Shown one piece after another: positions 1-13,045 of a DNA stretch of 64,000 bases (positions are counted from its first letter, which is position 1; every line of letters begins with the position of its first letter). Both the position numbers and the translations under genes were made by a program. The stretch is from Triticum aestivum (lineage: Eukaryota > Streptophyta > Magnoliopsida > Poales > Poaceae): positions 191,421,893-191,485,892 of the forward strand of contig NC_057796.1 in the NCBI RefSeq assembly GCF_018294505.1. Direction: 5' to 3'. Below the pieces are notes generated by a model. The model made no database searches and was not told the origin of the DNA. It saw nothing but the letters and a program-made list of their open reading frames with translations.

Positions 1-2780
1 ATCTCGAAAGCCAAATCACGGTGCTTACTATCATAGTAACTCTTCTGGCGTGATTGCGCGGCTTTGAGATTTTCACGGATGACTTTACACATTTCTTCAG
101 CCTCTGTGATTAAGTCATTGCCAAGAAGTTGGCGTTCACCAGTCTCTGACCAATTGAGAGGAGTACGACACTTTCTGCCATAGAGAATCTCGAATGGGGC
201 CTTGCCCGAACTCGCTTGGAAGCTGTTGTTGTAGGAGAATTCGGCATATGGAAGACAATCTTCCCACTTCATGCCAAAGGAAATGACACAAGCCCTGAGC
301 ATATCTTCAAGGATTTGATTGACTCGCTCGACTTGGCCACTAGTTTGAGGATGGAAAGCTGTGCTGAAGCGAATGTTGGTGCCCATGGCCTTCTGGAAGG
401 AGTCCCAGAACTTAGAAGTGAAGATGCTTCCACGATCTGAAGAAATCAATTGTGGAATGCCGTGCAAGGAGACAATCCTGGAGGTGTATAGCTCTGCCAA
501 CTGAGCTGCTGTGATAGATTCTTTGATTGGAAGGAAATGAGCCACTTTAGTAAGCTTGTCGATGACAACGAAGATAGCATCATTTCCGCGCTTGGACTTG
601 GGAAATCCAGTCACGAAGTCCATTTCGATATGATCAAACTTCCATTCTGGGATAGCAAGAGGTTGGAGGAGACCAGCTGGTCGTTGGTGTTCTGCTTTCA
701 CCCTTCGACAGACATCACATTCATTCACGAATTGAGCGATTTCTCGCTTCATTCGAGTCCACCAATACGACTGCTTGAGGTCATGGTACATCTTCGTACT
801 TCCAGGATGAATGGAAAGAAGAGAATTGTGCGCCTCGTTCATAATGACTTTCCTTAGATCACCTTTAGGAACCACAATCCGGTCCTCGAAGAATAAAGTG
901 TCTCTGTCATCAATGCGATAGCACTTGTATTTGGAAAGACCCTTGTCGATACCACGTTTCACCTTCTTCACCATGGTATCCAGGAGTTGTGCCTCACGAA
1001 TTTGATCTTCCAAAGTAGGAGAGACTATGAGGTTGGCAAGAAAGCCTTGAGGAACAACTTGGAGATTCAGCTTGCGGAAAGCTTCACAAAGATCCGGTTG
1101 GAATGGCTTGAGAATTAAGCTGTTGCAATAAGCCTTCCTGCTCAAAGCATCTGCAATGACATTGGCTTTGCCTGGAGTATATTCAATACTCGGATTGTAC
1201 TCTTGAATCATTTCGACCCATCGAGTTTGCCTGAGGTTGAGGTTGGGCTGAGTGAAGATGTACTTGAGACTCTTGTGATCGGTGAATATGTCCACTTTTC
1301 TTCCCAACAAGAGATGTCTCCATGTTATTAATGCATGGACAACTGCCGCCAACTCAAGATCGTGAGTGGGGTAGTTCTTTTCGTTGGGCTTCAACTGACG
1401 AGAGGTATAGGCCACAACTTTCTTCTCTTGCATTAACACAGCACCGAGACCTTGAAGAGAAGCATCACAGAAAACTTCGAATGGCTTGGATTCGTCAGGA
1501 GGAGTTAAGACAGGAGCTGTGACGAGTTTCTCTTTGAGAGTGTTGAAAGCAACGTCACACTCAGGAGTCCAGACATACTTCACATGCTTCTGGAGGAGGT
1601 TGGAAAGAGGCTTTGCAATCTTAGAGAAATTCTCAATGAATCTTCGGCAATAGCTTGCAAGACCAAGAAAACTGCGGAGCTGCTTGACATTCTGAGGAGG
1701 TTCCCAATTCACAATTGCAGACACCTTCTCGGGATTAACAGCGATGCCCTTGGCAGAGATGATATGACCAAGGTAAAGAACTTCATCAAGCCAAAACTCA
1801 CATTTGGAAAACTTCGCATAGAATTGATACTCTCTGAGCTTGTCGAGCACCAATCGCAAATGTTTGGCATGATCCTTCTTATTCTTGGAGAAGACCAAGA
1901 TATCATCGAGATACACCAGGACGAATTCATTGGTATACGGGTTGAAGATGAAGTTCATCATCCGAGAGAATGTCGGAGGAGCATTGACAAGGCCGAAAGA
2001 CATGACAGTATATTCATAAGAACCAAAGCTTGGAATATCTTCTTCACGAATGCGAATCTGATGATAACCCATTCGAAGGTCAAGCTTGGAGAATACTTTA
2101 GCACCTTTAAGTTGCTCGAATAGCTCATTGATGTTGGGAAATGGATACTTGTTCTTGATTGTCTTCTTATTCAATGGACGGTAGTCAACACAAAGTCGGT
2201 CCGTGCCATCCTTCTTCTGGACAAAAAGAACACCACAACCCCATGGAGATGAACTCGGTCTGATCAAACCCAGACGCTCTTGTTCATCGAGCTGTTTCTT
2301 CAATTCTTTCAGGTCCTTGCGTCCAAGCTTGTAAGGACGCTTGCAAACGGGTTCAGTGCCAGGCTCAAGATCGATAACAAACTCAACTAGCCGGTGAGGA
2401 GGCATACCCGGAAGCTCTTCTGGAAAGACATCTTGATACTCACAAACGACTGGAATTTGAGAGATTGCATTCAACTCACCCTTCTCATTGAGAGAAAATA
2501 ACCGAATGGTTTCATCACGAGGGGCATAGATGATAACATCCTCAGAAGAGTGTGTCAAATGAATTTCCCTGGCAGCACAATCAAGTTGAGCCTTGTGCTT
2601 AGATGGCCAGTCCATCCCGAGAATTAGATCAATATCAGAGTCTCCAAGAACAAAAGGTTTAGACAGAAATTTATAGTTGCCCATCTTGATAGAAACATCC
2701 GGAATCATTGTGGTAGCCCTCATAGAAGAGCCCGGAGAAACAACTCCCATGGGTTTTTCCAACATTTCCGAAAATGAAAT
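1..2780 (-). pseudogene. pol: Copy A1 pol (protease end, RT, RNase H, integrase), runs off left edge
   Basis: The minus-strand frame appears open from the end of protease to base 1, so integrase is cut by the window edge. Visible motifs are LILGMDW at the protease end, the RT segments [10 protein letters not shown] and YLDD, RNase H DASLQG, integrase HHCC zinc finger and DDE residues. An 18 bp in-frame deletion near 2031 removes the conserved KTAFRT stretch that copy A2 keeps, between RT motifs, so the enzyme is probably dead despite the open frame. A frameshift near 2770 separates it from gag-protease. I checked continuity by comparison with A2 rather than codon by codon. Confidence 0.8.
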
Positions 2781-4014
2781 CATGCTTTGCAACAAATGAT
2801 CTTGACATGAAACAATGCGATGCACCAGTGTCAAAAAGAAATTTTGTAGGAAAGTCATTAACAGGAAGATTACCCATTATCACATTAGTAGATTCCTCCG
2901 CTTGAGCTGCATTCATCATGTTCACCTTTGCAGACTTGGGATTATGCTTGACCACTGCATTGCTGGAAGATCTCACAGGAGGAGGAGGCGGAAGACGCCT
3001 TTGATTGAAGCACTTGTTAGCATAGTGACCTTTCTGCTGACACTTGTTGCAAGTAACCTCTGAGAGTGGATGATGGTAAGGAGCATTCGACTTTGGAGCT
3101 TGATTCTGAGACTTGTTCTGATAGCCAGGGTTGGGTGGGTGGGAAGATCCATGGCCACCTTTGTTCTTCTGCTGGAAAGGCTGACGAAATGGAGGAGGAG
3201 GAGGCAACCAGAACTTCTGTTGCTTAGCAGCCACTAGTGAGGAAGAAGAAGACTGAACTGCGTCCCTGACTCTCTTCTTAGAAGCCTTACACTTGAGCTG
3301 AGCAGCCTCTTGCTTCAGAGCCATATTGTAGAAATCATCATACTTGGTCGGCTCAAAAAGCACGAGAGGTAATTGCAGATCTTCTCTGAGGCCACCTCTG
3401 AATTGATAGATCATGCTCTTTTCATCAGGAACGTCTTGCTTAGCGAAGCGAGCGAGTTTCTGAAACTGAGTATTGTATTGATACACGGACATGCTGCCTT
3501 GCTTGAGATTGCGGAACTCCTCACGCTTACTCTCAACAACACTTTGTGGAATGTGGTGAGCTTTGAAGTCTCGGCGGAAATCATCCCAGGTAATCACACG
3601 ACCTCCTCTGGAATCTTTGTATTGTTGATACCACTCGGCAGCTTGATCCTTGAGTTGAAAAGAAGCGAACTTGACAAAGTCCTCAGGCCTGACATTGCTA
3701 CATTCAAAATGCTTGTTGATGTCCACGAGCCAATCATCGGCGTCTGTGGCCTCGGCACAGTAGCTGAAAGACTTCGGCTGATTTGCGAGGAACTGGTTGA
3801 GGGTAGCGAAGTGAGGCTGATTGTTGCCTTGGCCTTGATTTCCTTGATTGCCTTGCCCTTGGGTGCGTTCTTGCAAGAGTTGCAAAATCATCTGAGCATT
3901 GGCGTTGGTGGCTGCCATGATAGCTTGCCATGCCTCCGGAGGCGGAGGTGGTGGCGGAGGGTTCGCCTGACTCCCCTCATTGCGTTCCGGATTCTGACGC
4001 GTTGGCGGAGCCAT
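2671..4014 (-). pseudogene. gag: Copy A1 gag and protease start
   Basis: Starts at ATG 4014 (MAPPTRQ). The first ~30 residues are proline-rich, followed by a glutamine/asparagine-rich stretch, then the capsid-like domain (LKDQAAEWYQQYKD and following), a basic proline-rich linker, one zinc knuckle (CNKCQQKGHYANKC) that binds RNA, and the aspartic protease site FDTGASH. Shortly after the DTGA site the frame breaks, near 2760-2790, where A1 has extra T and A bases relative to A2, so the last ~30 residues are out of frame. The open frame also extends upstream of 4014, but ATG 4014 is chosen because gag homology starts there. Confidence 0.85.
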
Positions 4015-4940
4015 CCTGAAGAGGGTGACATCCGTTAGCATCTTGATAGACAAATAGACAAGTTGAATCAACGGATAGAAATTGCAACATATAGTCTTCA
4101 CAATAAACATTCGAACGAGGATGAACGAATGAATTCCATAGTAAATCATCACACTTCCATTAAGGTGAGAAGCCACTTGATAAGAGATTGATGAATAAAA
4201 TAAAAAGGTACGAGTGGAACAAATAAGTGGTAAGGATTACCCAATCACAAACCAAATATCTGCGGGAAGAAATGCTAAGAGCTACTTGAATCCCACCTAT
4301 AAACTCCCGAAACTTTCTGGTTATGCAATCTGGTGTTGGGGATACAGGGGACACAAAATATATCACCCAAACTAGCAATCCCTAGATCCAGCTGTATCCA
4401 TCCGTCAACACATAACCAAGAAACCTTCGGAAATCGTGTACCTCAACCTTCGAAAAGCATCCGTTATACGAGTTATGGCAATACTCCCGAACTCCCGCCC
4501 CAGTACTGGGTGGCGTCGAGGTGATCTCACCAACAACTGCATAAAAGAGATTTTCGATGTCGGCGAAACTCAGGTATTCCAGAACTGCAACGATAAAATT
4601 GTGACGACAACACCTCGGAGCTCAACTCCCCGGGACACTGCCACAACCCCTAAATGTCAGGAGGCACCAAGAACAATGTTCTCGTCACAAAACCATCGGA
4701 ACGATTCCAAGATACCCGCGTGATCCTAAATTTTTTTAGTGAAATTTGAGGAGAGAAGAGTCAAAACTTCTACGTCAGGAGGCCTCACCAGAGCGACGAA
4801 GGGACTGAGGAGTAAAAAGAATCCTACTCTCCGATATATATAATCCTAAGACTCAAAACATTTTTGTTCTAGACTCAACAACGCCAGCGATTCGATCAAG
4901 CAGGGGGCTCCTAAGTCGGGGATGGCTCTGATTACCAACT
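4015..4940 (-). other. Copy A1 leader between PBS and gag
   Basis: Untranslated leader of about 0.93 kb. The minus strand has only short chance ORFs. It ends at the 5' LTR junction, with the PBS in its last bases. No further gene is seen. Confidence 0.75.
4922..4938 (-). other. Primer binding site, copy A1
   Basis: Minus strand reads TTGGTAATCAGAGCCAT directly after the LTR. This matches the plant initiator-Met tRNA 3' end (TGGTATCAGAGC) with one extra A. The same sequence is at 14552-14568 for copy A2. Confidence 0.8.
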
Positions 4941-7900
4941 TGTAACGCCCACGATGCGGCTATATCTCCCACGTGTCGAGGCACGACTTAGAGGCATAAC
5001 CGCATTGTGGTTTTGTCGCAAGAAGGGTCATCTTCACACAATCCCATGTAATGAACAAGAATGGGATAACGAGAGTTGGCTTACAATCGCCACTTCACAC
5101 AATACATAAATTAATTCATACATCATCCAAAATCCACACATAGACCGACTACGGTCAAATCCAAATGAAAATAAGATAACCCCAAATGCTAGATCCCCGA
5201 TCGTCCCAACTGGGCTCCACTACTGATCATCAGGAAAAGAAACATAGTAACGACCACGTTCCTCGTCGAACTCCCACTTGAGCTCGGTTGCGTCATCTGC
5301 ACTGGCATCGTCGGCACCTGCAACTGTTTTGGTAGAATCTGTGAGTCACGAGGACTCAGCAATCTCACACCCGCGAGATCAAGACTATTTAAGCTTATAG
5401 GAAAGGATGGTGTAATGAGGTGGAGCTGCAGCAGGCACTAAGCATATATGGTGGCTAACATACGCAAATGAGAGCGAGAAGAGAAGCAACGCAACGGTCG
5501 CGAAGCTAGAAATGATCAAGAAGTGATCCTGAAACTACTTACGTTCATGCATAACTCAAACCGTGTTCACTTCCCGGACTCCGCCGAGAAGAGACCATCA
5601 CGGCTACACACACGGTTGATGTATTTTAATTAAGTCAAGTGTCAAGTTCTCTACAACCGGACATTAACAAATTCCCATCTGCCTCATAACCGCGGGCACG
5701 GCTTTCGAAAGATAATACCCTGCAGGGGTGTCCCAACTTAGCCCATTATAAGCTCTCACGGTCAACGAAGGATAAACCTTCTCCCAGGAAGACCCGATCA
5801 GTCTCGGAATCCCGGTTTACAAGACATTTCGACAATGGTAAAACAAGACCAGCAAGACCACCCGCTGTGCCGACAAATCCCGATAGGAGCTGCACATATC
5901 TCGTTCTCAGGGCACACCGGATAAGCTAAGCGTACAGGTACCAACGTAACCCAAGTTGCCAAGGGACGGTCCCGCACGGTGCTCTAGTTTGGACCAACAC
6001 TCGGAGGAGCACTGGCCCGGGGGTTAAAATAAAGATGACCCTCGGGCTCGCGAAAACCCAAGGGAAAAGGCTTAGGTGGCAAATGGTAAAACCAAGGTTG
6101 GGCCTTGCTGGAGGAGTTTTATTCAAGGCGAACTGTCAAGGGGGTCCCATAAATCACCCAACCGCGTAAGGAACGCAAACTCAAGGAACATAATACCGGT
6201 ATGACGGAAACTAGGGCGGCAAGAGTGGAACAAAACACCAGGCATAAGGACGAGCCTTCCACCCTTTACCAAATATATAGATGCATTAATTAAATAAGAG
6301 ATATTGTGATATTTCAAAATATCCATGTTCCAACATGGAACCAACTTCAACTTCACCTGCAACTAGCAACGCTATAAGAGGGGCTGAGCAAAAGCGGTAA
6401 CTTAGCCAAACAACGGTTTGCTAGGAAAGGATGGTTAGAGGCTTGACATGGCAATATGGGAGGCATGATATAGCAAGTGGTAGGTAGCGCAGCATAGCAA
6501 TAGAACGAACAACTAGCAAAGCAAAGATAGAATTGATTTCGAGGGTATGGTCATCTTGCCTGCAAGGTTCTCAGAGTTGTCGAAAGCTTGATCCTCGTAA
6601 GTGTACTCAACAGGTTCCTCGTTCACGAACTCGTCTCCCGGCTCTACCCACAGCAAGAACACAAGCAATGGAACCACAATCAATCACGGGAAATGCACAA
6701 GCAACATGATGCAAAACATGCATGATATGCGAGATGTGATATGCGATGCATATGCGTGCTCCGGGAGAAAAGGAATGAACAGGCAGTAACTTGGCAATCC
6801 AAGTATGCCACTGGAAAGATGAGATGATTTCGGTCGAAAACGATATAGAGATCACCGGAAACGGATGCACGGTTTGCAAATGGCAAGCAAAACAAGGATG
6901 ACACGATTCTGCGATTAACAGCATGATAGCACTTAGAACTCAACAAGTAACTATGCTACAGCACCCCAACATAGAAACAAAGCATATGGCAGTAATCCAC
7001 AGGAGATGCTTGACAAAAGATGAACACTGAGATATGGCTAGATCACACCATAACAGGCTCAAACAAGCATGGCAAAAGTGCAAAAGATATCAGGTTCACA
7101 GACTTGGTGAAATTACTGGACATGGCTGAAACAGCATCAGGTAGCAATGTTCAGAGCAAGCAATCGACATGCTACAGGAACTTAACACAGCAAAACAAGA
7201 TATGGCATGAATCTACTAAATTCATAGAACGAAAGTCCCTTACTGACCATGAGCCAAAAAGGATCAGAAGATATGATGGCACCCATGTAAACATAGCAAG
7301 TTTTGTTAACAGGTTTCAGACTTGGCAGAAAACAGAGCATGGCAGTAACAGAAATTATGAGGGCATCTTTGTGAGCTCGATGAACTCATCACAAAGCAAT
7401 GCATGACAAAAAAGCATAACTACAGAAAGATGGAATGTTTATGAAGCTATCCATGGCAAGAGCAAATACATAGCATGTATGTATCAACTACAACAACCTT
7501 GGCAAAATTGAATATCATGTTAACAATCTGCCAGAAATATTTTATAGCAGAAGTAGAGAAAGATTGAGACATGCTAGGGAACTCCATAATTGCAAACATG
7601 GGCATGGATGGGTAGAGCACAACTATATCTACAAAACAACCTTACTAAATATACTCAAAAGAGGCATGGATCTCTCTGTAGACACATGGATACATGTCAA
7701 CAAAATAACAGCAGTAACAGACTTGGTGAAAATCCTAAGTTCCTGAAAACAGAAACATCACGAAGCCTAGTTTGCATGCTTGTGCTAGTCACCACATGGA
7801 TCACAAAAAATACATGGCATACAACTCTGTAAAGATGGCATGGCATAGATTAAAACACATGTATAGCTCATGCCCATAAGATGCACCCATTAAATGCAAC

Positions 7901-9160
7901 AAAAATAACAAAACACCAAGTTCTGTAAACAGACAGCAGTAAACATCACTTAGCACTCTTCCATCAGAGATTTGGGAATCAAGATGAACTCAAACGAGCA
8001 TGGCCCAATGGAACAAATTGAAGAGCATCTCGTAATGAACATTGCGATATATCATGCACGCAAAACGGAGCAGTATGCGATGAGATATGATGCGATGAAC
8101 ATGAGCACATAATGCAATATTTTCAGGACGGAGAATTTCAGGGGGACGGGGGGGGGGGGAAGAAGTCAACCCTCCCAGATCTGGATCGGGCCGGCGCGGA
8201 TCGAGGCGGGGCTGGTCGCCGGAGACGGAGGAGACAACGTCCACGGCGGCTGGAGAGGAGAGGAGCTCGGGGGAGAGGAGGCGGCGACGGCGGGGTCGGG
8301 TCGCCGGAGGAGGCGGCGTCGAGGGCGCGGGCGGCACCGGCGGAGGCGCGGGCGGCCGGGCGCCGGTGCGGGCGCCGGCAGAGACGGCGGCGGTCGGCGA
8401 AGGCGGCGGAGGGAGAGCCGGGGCGCGGGCGGCGGCGTACGGGCCCCGCGGGCCCTGGCGGCGGAGGAGAGAGAGGGCGGCCGTGGCGGTGACATGGCGG
8501 CGTCCGATTGGACGGGCGCGGTGGCGGGGAAGCGTCCGGCCGGACCGGACGTGGCTGGCGGCTCGGGGTGGAAGAAGACTAGGGTTTGATCTGCGAAAAA
8601 TTTCAGGGGGGATCACCTATTTATAGCTAGAGGGAGCTAGGAGACTCCAAATGGAGTGCGGTTTTCGCCCACACGATCGTGATCGAACGACCGAGAGCAT
8701 GGAGGTGACTTAGATGGGTTATTGAGCTGTTTGGAGGGGGGTTTTGCTGCAACACACAAAAGGACTTTGCGGTTACCCGGTTAACCGTTGGAGCATCAAA
8801 CGACCTCCAAATGGAACGAAACTTGACAGGTGGTCTACCGGTGGTGTACCAAGGCCACTTGGCAAACCTCGGTCCATTCCGAGAACGTTTAACACCCGCT
8901 CACGAAAAGAAACAAGAGGGGTGCGCCGGTGCATGTGGGAGTGTCGGATTGCAAAACGGACAACGGGGAAAATGCTCGGATGCATGAGACGAACACGTAT
9001 GCAAATGAGATGCACATGATGACATGATATGAGATGCATGACATGAACAAAATGCAAAACGAAAGACAAAACCCGACCACGGAGGGAATATCATAACACA
9101 TAGCCGAAAATGGCAAGAGTTGGAGTTACAAATATGGAAAGTTACATCCGGGGTGTTACA
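4941..9160 (-). repeat. Family A LTR shared by copies A1 and A2
   Basis: 4220 bp. It is the 5' LTR of A1 and the 3' LTR of A2 at once. The boundaries are TGTAACGCCC at 4941 and GGTGTTACA ending at 9160, with the PBS on one side and the pol stop (9197) only 36 bp away on the other. Promoter-like sequence lies at 8618-8625, leaving ~3.6 kb of transcribed LTR downstream. The 8160-8570 segment is extremely GC-rich and contains a poly-G run at ~8148-8159. ORFs inside this LTR look like compositional chance. Confidence 0.92.
8618..8625 (-). promoter_or_regulatory. Putative TATA box in shared family A LTR
   Basis: Minus strand TATAAATA about 540 bp inside the LTR from its U3 edge. The solo LTR has the same motif at the equivalent place (34757-34764). 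It would drive transcription of copy A1. Confidence 0.65.
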
Positions 9161-9196
9161 ACACTCCACCACTACGAGAGGATCTCGTCCCGAGAT
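9161..9196 (-). other. 3' untranslated spacer with polypurine tract, copy A2
   Basis: 36 bp between the pol stop and the 3' LTR. Minus strand GTGGTGGAGTGT immediately before the LTR is the likely plus-strand primer site. Confidence 0.55.
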
Positions 9197-10804
9197 CTAG
9201 GACTGAAAGAACTCCGGATATTCGGAACGGAGGTGGTCCTCGCGTTCCCAGGTGGCTTCTCGGTCGGAATGGTGCGACCACTTCACTTTCAGGAATTTGA
9301 TTGACTTGTTGCGAGTCTTGCGCTCAGTTTCTTCAAGAATAGCAACGGGGTGCTCATGATAAGACAGATCTTCTTGGAGGTCAATCTCTTCGAAGTTGAT
9401 GGTGCGCTCAGGAGTCTTGAAGCACTTGCGAAGCTGTGACACGTGGAACACATCGTGCACGTTCGCGAAGTTGGAGGGAAGCTCAAGTTGATAGGCGAGG
9501 TCGCCTCTTTTGCCAATGATCTTGAAAGGACCCACGTATCTAGGGGCAAGCTTCCCTTTGATACCGAAGCGACGAGTGCCTTTCATTGGAGAGACGCGGA
9601 GGTAGACATGGTCTCCGATCTCGAAAGCCAAGTCACGGTGCTTGCTATCATAGTAACTCTTCTGGCGCGATTGCGCGGCTTTGAGATTTTCACGGATGAC
9701 TTTACACATTTCTTCAGCCTCTGTGATTAAGTCATTGCCAAGAAGTTGGCGTTCACCAGTCTCTGACCAATTGAGAGGAGTACGACACTTTCTGCCATAG
9801 AGAATCTCGAATGGGGCCTTGCCCGAACTCGCTTGGAAGCTGTTGTTGTAGGAGAACTCGGCATATGGAAGACAATCTTCCCACTTCATGCCAAAGGAAA
9901 TGACACAAGCCCTGAGCATATCTTCAAGGATTTGATTGACTCGCTCGACTTGGCCACTAGTTTGAGGATGGAAAGCTGTGCTGAAGCGAATGTTGGTGCC
10001 CATGGCCTTCTGGAAGGAGTCCCAGAACTTAGAAGTGAAGATGCTTCCACGATCTGAAGAAATCAATTGTGGAATGCCGTGCAAGGAGACAATCCTGGAG
10101 GTGTATAGCTCTGCCAACTGAGCTGCTGTGATAGATTCTTTGATTGGAAGGAAATGAGCCACTTTAGTAAGCTTGTCGATGACAACGAAGATAGCATCAT
10201 TTCCGCGCTTGGACTTGGGAAATCCAGTCACGAAGTCCATTTCGATATGATCAAACTTCCATTCTGGGATAGCAAGAGGTTGGAGGAGACCAGCTGGTCG
10301 TTGGTGTTCTGCTTTCACCCTTCGACAGACATCACATTCATTCACGAATTGAGCGATTTCTCGCTTCATTCGAGTCCACCAATACGACTGCTTGAGGTCA
10401 TGGTACATCTTCGTACTTCCAGGATGAATGGAAAGAAGAGAATTGTGCGCCTCGTTCATAATGACTTTCCTTAGATCACCTTTAGGAACCACAATCCGGT
10501 CCTCGAAGAATAAAGTGTCTCTGTCATCAATGCGATAGCACTTGTATTTGGAAAGACCCTTGTCGATACCACGTTTCACCTTCTTCACCATGGTATCCAG
10601 GAGTTGTGCCTCACGAATTTGATCTTCCAAAGTAGGAGAGACTATGAGGTTGGCAAGAAAGCCTTGAGGAACAACTTGGAGATTCAGCTTGCGGAAAGCT
10701 TCACAAAGATCCGGTTGGAATGGCTTGAGAATTAAGCTGTTGCAATAAGCCTTCCTGCTCAAAGCATCTGCAATGACATTGGCCTTTGCCTGGAGTATAT
10801 TCAA
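9197..10804 (-). pseudogene. pol: Copy A2 integrase with chromodomain-like tail
   Basis: Inserts reverse-transcribed element DNA into the genome. The frame holds the end of RNase H ([11 protein letters not shown]), an integrase zinc finger (H120, H127, C157, C160 of this frame), catalytic D190, D251 and E287, then a C-terminal basic region ending in a chromodomain-like segment (IKFLKVKWSHHSDREATWE). That tail is the hallmark of plant chromoviruses and is thought to steer insertion to marked chromatin. The integrase itself looks intact, but a 1 bp insertion at ~10785 (GGCC where A1 has GGC) separates it from RT. The first ~6 residues come from the frameshift. Confidence 0.88.
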
Positions 10805-11981
10805 TACTCGGATTGTACTCTTGAATCATTTCGACCCATCGAGTTTGCCTGAGGTTGAGGTTGGGCTGAGTGAAGATGTACTTGAGACTCTTGTGATCGG
10901 TGAATATGTCCACTTTTCTTCCCAACAAGAGATGTCTCCATGTTATTAATGCATGGACAACTGCCGCCAACTCAAGATCGTGAGTGGGGTAGTTCTTTTC
11001 GTTGGGCTTCAACTGACGAGAGGTATAGGCCACAACTTTCTTCTCTTGCATTAACACAGCACCGAGACCTTGAAGAGAAGCATCACAGAAAACTTCGAAT
11101 GGCTTGGATTCGTCAGGAGGAGTTAAGACAGGAGCTGTGACGAGTTTCTCTTTGAGAGTGTTGAAAGCAACGTCACACTCAGGAGTCCAGACATACTTCA
11201 CATGCTTCTGGAGGAGGTTGGAAAGAGGCTTTGCAATCTTAGAGAAATTCTCAACGAATCTTCGGCAATAGCTTGCAAGACCAAGAAAACTGCGGAGCTG
11301 CTTGACATTCTGAGGAGGTTCCCAATTCACAATTGCAGACACCTTCTCGGGATTAACAGCGATGCCCTTGGCAGAGATGATATGACCAAGGTAAAGAACT
11401 TCATCAAGCCAAAACTCACATTTGGAAAACTTCGCATAGAATTGATACTCTCTGAGCTTGTCGAGCACCAATCGCAAATGTTTGGCATGATCCTTCTTAT
11501 TCTTGGAGAAGACCAAGATATCATCGAGATACACCAGGACGAATTCATTGGTATAGGGGTTGAAGATGAAATTCATCATTCGAGAGAATGTTGGAGGAGC
11601 ATTGACAAGGCCGAAAGACATGACAGTATATTCATAAGAACCAAAGCTTGTTCTGAATGCTGTCTTGGGAATATCTTCTTCACGAATGCGAATCTGATGA
11701 TAACCCATACGAAGGTCAAGCTTGGAGAATACTTTAGCACCTTTAAGTTGCTCGAATAGCTCATTGATGTTGGGAAGTGGATACTTGTTCTTGATTGTCT
11801 TCTTGTTCAATGGACGGTAGTCGACACAAAGTCGGTCCGTGCCATCCTTCTTCTGGACAAAAAGAACACCACAACCCCATGGAGATGAACTCGGTCTGAT
11901 CAAACCCAGACGCTCTTGTTCATCGAGCTGTTTCTTCAATTCTTTCAGCTCCTTGGTCCAAGCTTGTAAGGACGCTTGCAA
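10701..11981 (-). pseudogene. pol: Copy A2 reverse transcriptase and RNase H
   Basis: Copies element RNA to DNA and degrades the RNA strand. RT starts around [19 protein letters not shown], includes [19 protein letters not shown] (present here, deleted in A1) and the active site YLDD at residues 151-154. RNase H has [13 protein letters not shown] and TDHKSL. Both ends are frameshifted: a lost base near 11950 upstream and the 1 bp insertion near 10785 downstream. The last ~27 residues are out-of-frame. Confidence 0.87.
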
Positions 11982-12352
11982 ACGGGTTCAGTGCCAGGCT
12001 CAAGATCGATAACAAACTCAACTGGCCGGTGAGGAGGCATACCCGGAAGCTCTTCTGGAAAGACATCTTGATACTCACAAACGACTGGAATTTGAGAGAT
12101 TGCATCCAACTCGCCCTTCTCATTGAGAGAAAATAACCGAATGGTTTCATCACGAGCGGCATAGATGATAACATCCTCAGAAGAGTGTGTCAAATGAATT
12201 TCCCTGGCAGCACAATCAAGTTGAGCCTTGTGCTTAGAAGCCAGTCCATCCCGAGAATTAGATCAATATCAGAGTCACCAAGAACAAAGGTTTAGACAGA
12301 AATTTATAGTTGCCCATCTTGATAGAAACATCCGGAATCATTGTGGTAGCCC
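11945..12352 (-). pseudogene. Copy A2 protease C-terminal half and connector
   Basis: Minus strand carries the second half of protease (LILGMDW region, 12240-12270) and the connector to RT ([20 protein letters not shown]). At least one 1 bp loss near 12237-12240 (A1 keeps the base) and another near 11950 break the frame, so this piece is untranslatable in continuity with its neighbours. Confidence 0.75.
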
Positions 12353-13045
12353 TCATAGAAGAGCCCGGAGAAACAACTCCCATGGGTTTTCCAACATTTC
12401 CGAAATGAAATCATGCTTTGCAACAAATGATCTTGACATGAAACAATGCGATGCACCAGTGTCAAAAAGAACTTTTGCAGGAATATCATTAACAGGAAGA
12501 TTACCCATTATCACATCAGTAGATTCCTCCGCTTGAGCTGCATTCATCATGTTCACCTTTGCAGACTTGGGATTATGCTTGACCACTGCATTGCTGGAAG
12601 ATCTCACAGGAGGAGGAGGCGGAAGGCGCCTTTGGTTGAAGCACTTGTTAGCATAGTGACCTTTCTGCTGACACTTGTTGCAAGTCACCTCTGAGAGTGG
12701 ACGATGATAAGGAGCATTCGACTTTGGAGCTTGATTCTGAGACTTGTTCTGATAGCCAGGGTTGGGTGGGTGGGAAGATCCATGGCCACCTTTGTTCTTC
12801 TGCTGGAAAGGCTGACGAAACGGAGGAGGAGGAGGCAACCAGAACTTCTGTTGCTTAGCAGCCACTAGTGAGGAAGAAGAAGACTGAACTGCGTCCCTGA
12901 CTCTCTTCTTAGAAGCCTCACACTTGAGCTGAGCAGCCTCTTGCTTCAGTGCCATATTGTAGAAATCATCATACTTGGTCGGCTCAAAAAGCACGAGAGG
13001 TAATTGCAGATCTTCTCTGAGGCCACCTCTGAATTGATAGATCAT
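12353..13045 (-). pseudogene. gag: Copy A2 gag C-terminal part and protease active site
   Basis: Continues the capsid domain, then the proline-rich basic linker, zinc knuckle CNKCQQKGHYANKC and protease motif FDTGASH. Compared with A1 it stays in frame past the protease site but breaks soon after. It is separated from gag N-terminus by a 1 bp deletion at ~13099. Confidence 0.85.

Noticed and set aside
1584..2123. Plus-strand ORF of 179 residues over RT (and 11202-11759)
   Set aside because: Shadow of the minus-strand RT frame; the conserved motifs are on the minus strand.
3373..4038. Plus-strand ORF of 221 residues over gag (and its twin at 13108-13668)
   Set aside because: Exact mirror of the gag frame on the minus strand, leucine-rich as expected for an antisense shadow.
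8112..8626. Overlapping long ORFs on both strands in the GC-rich part of the family A LTR (also at 17819-18324)
   Set aside because: Frames are long on both strands because of GC composition, have low-complexity Arg/Gly/Pro/Ala translations and differ between LTR copies; no domain.
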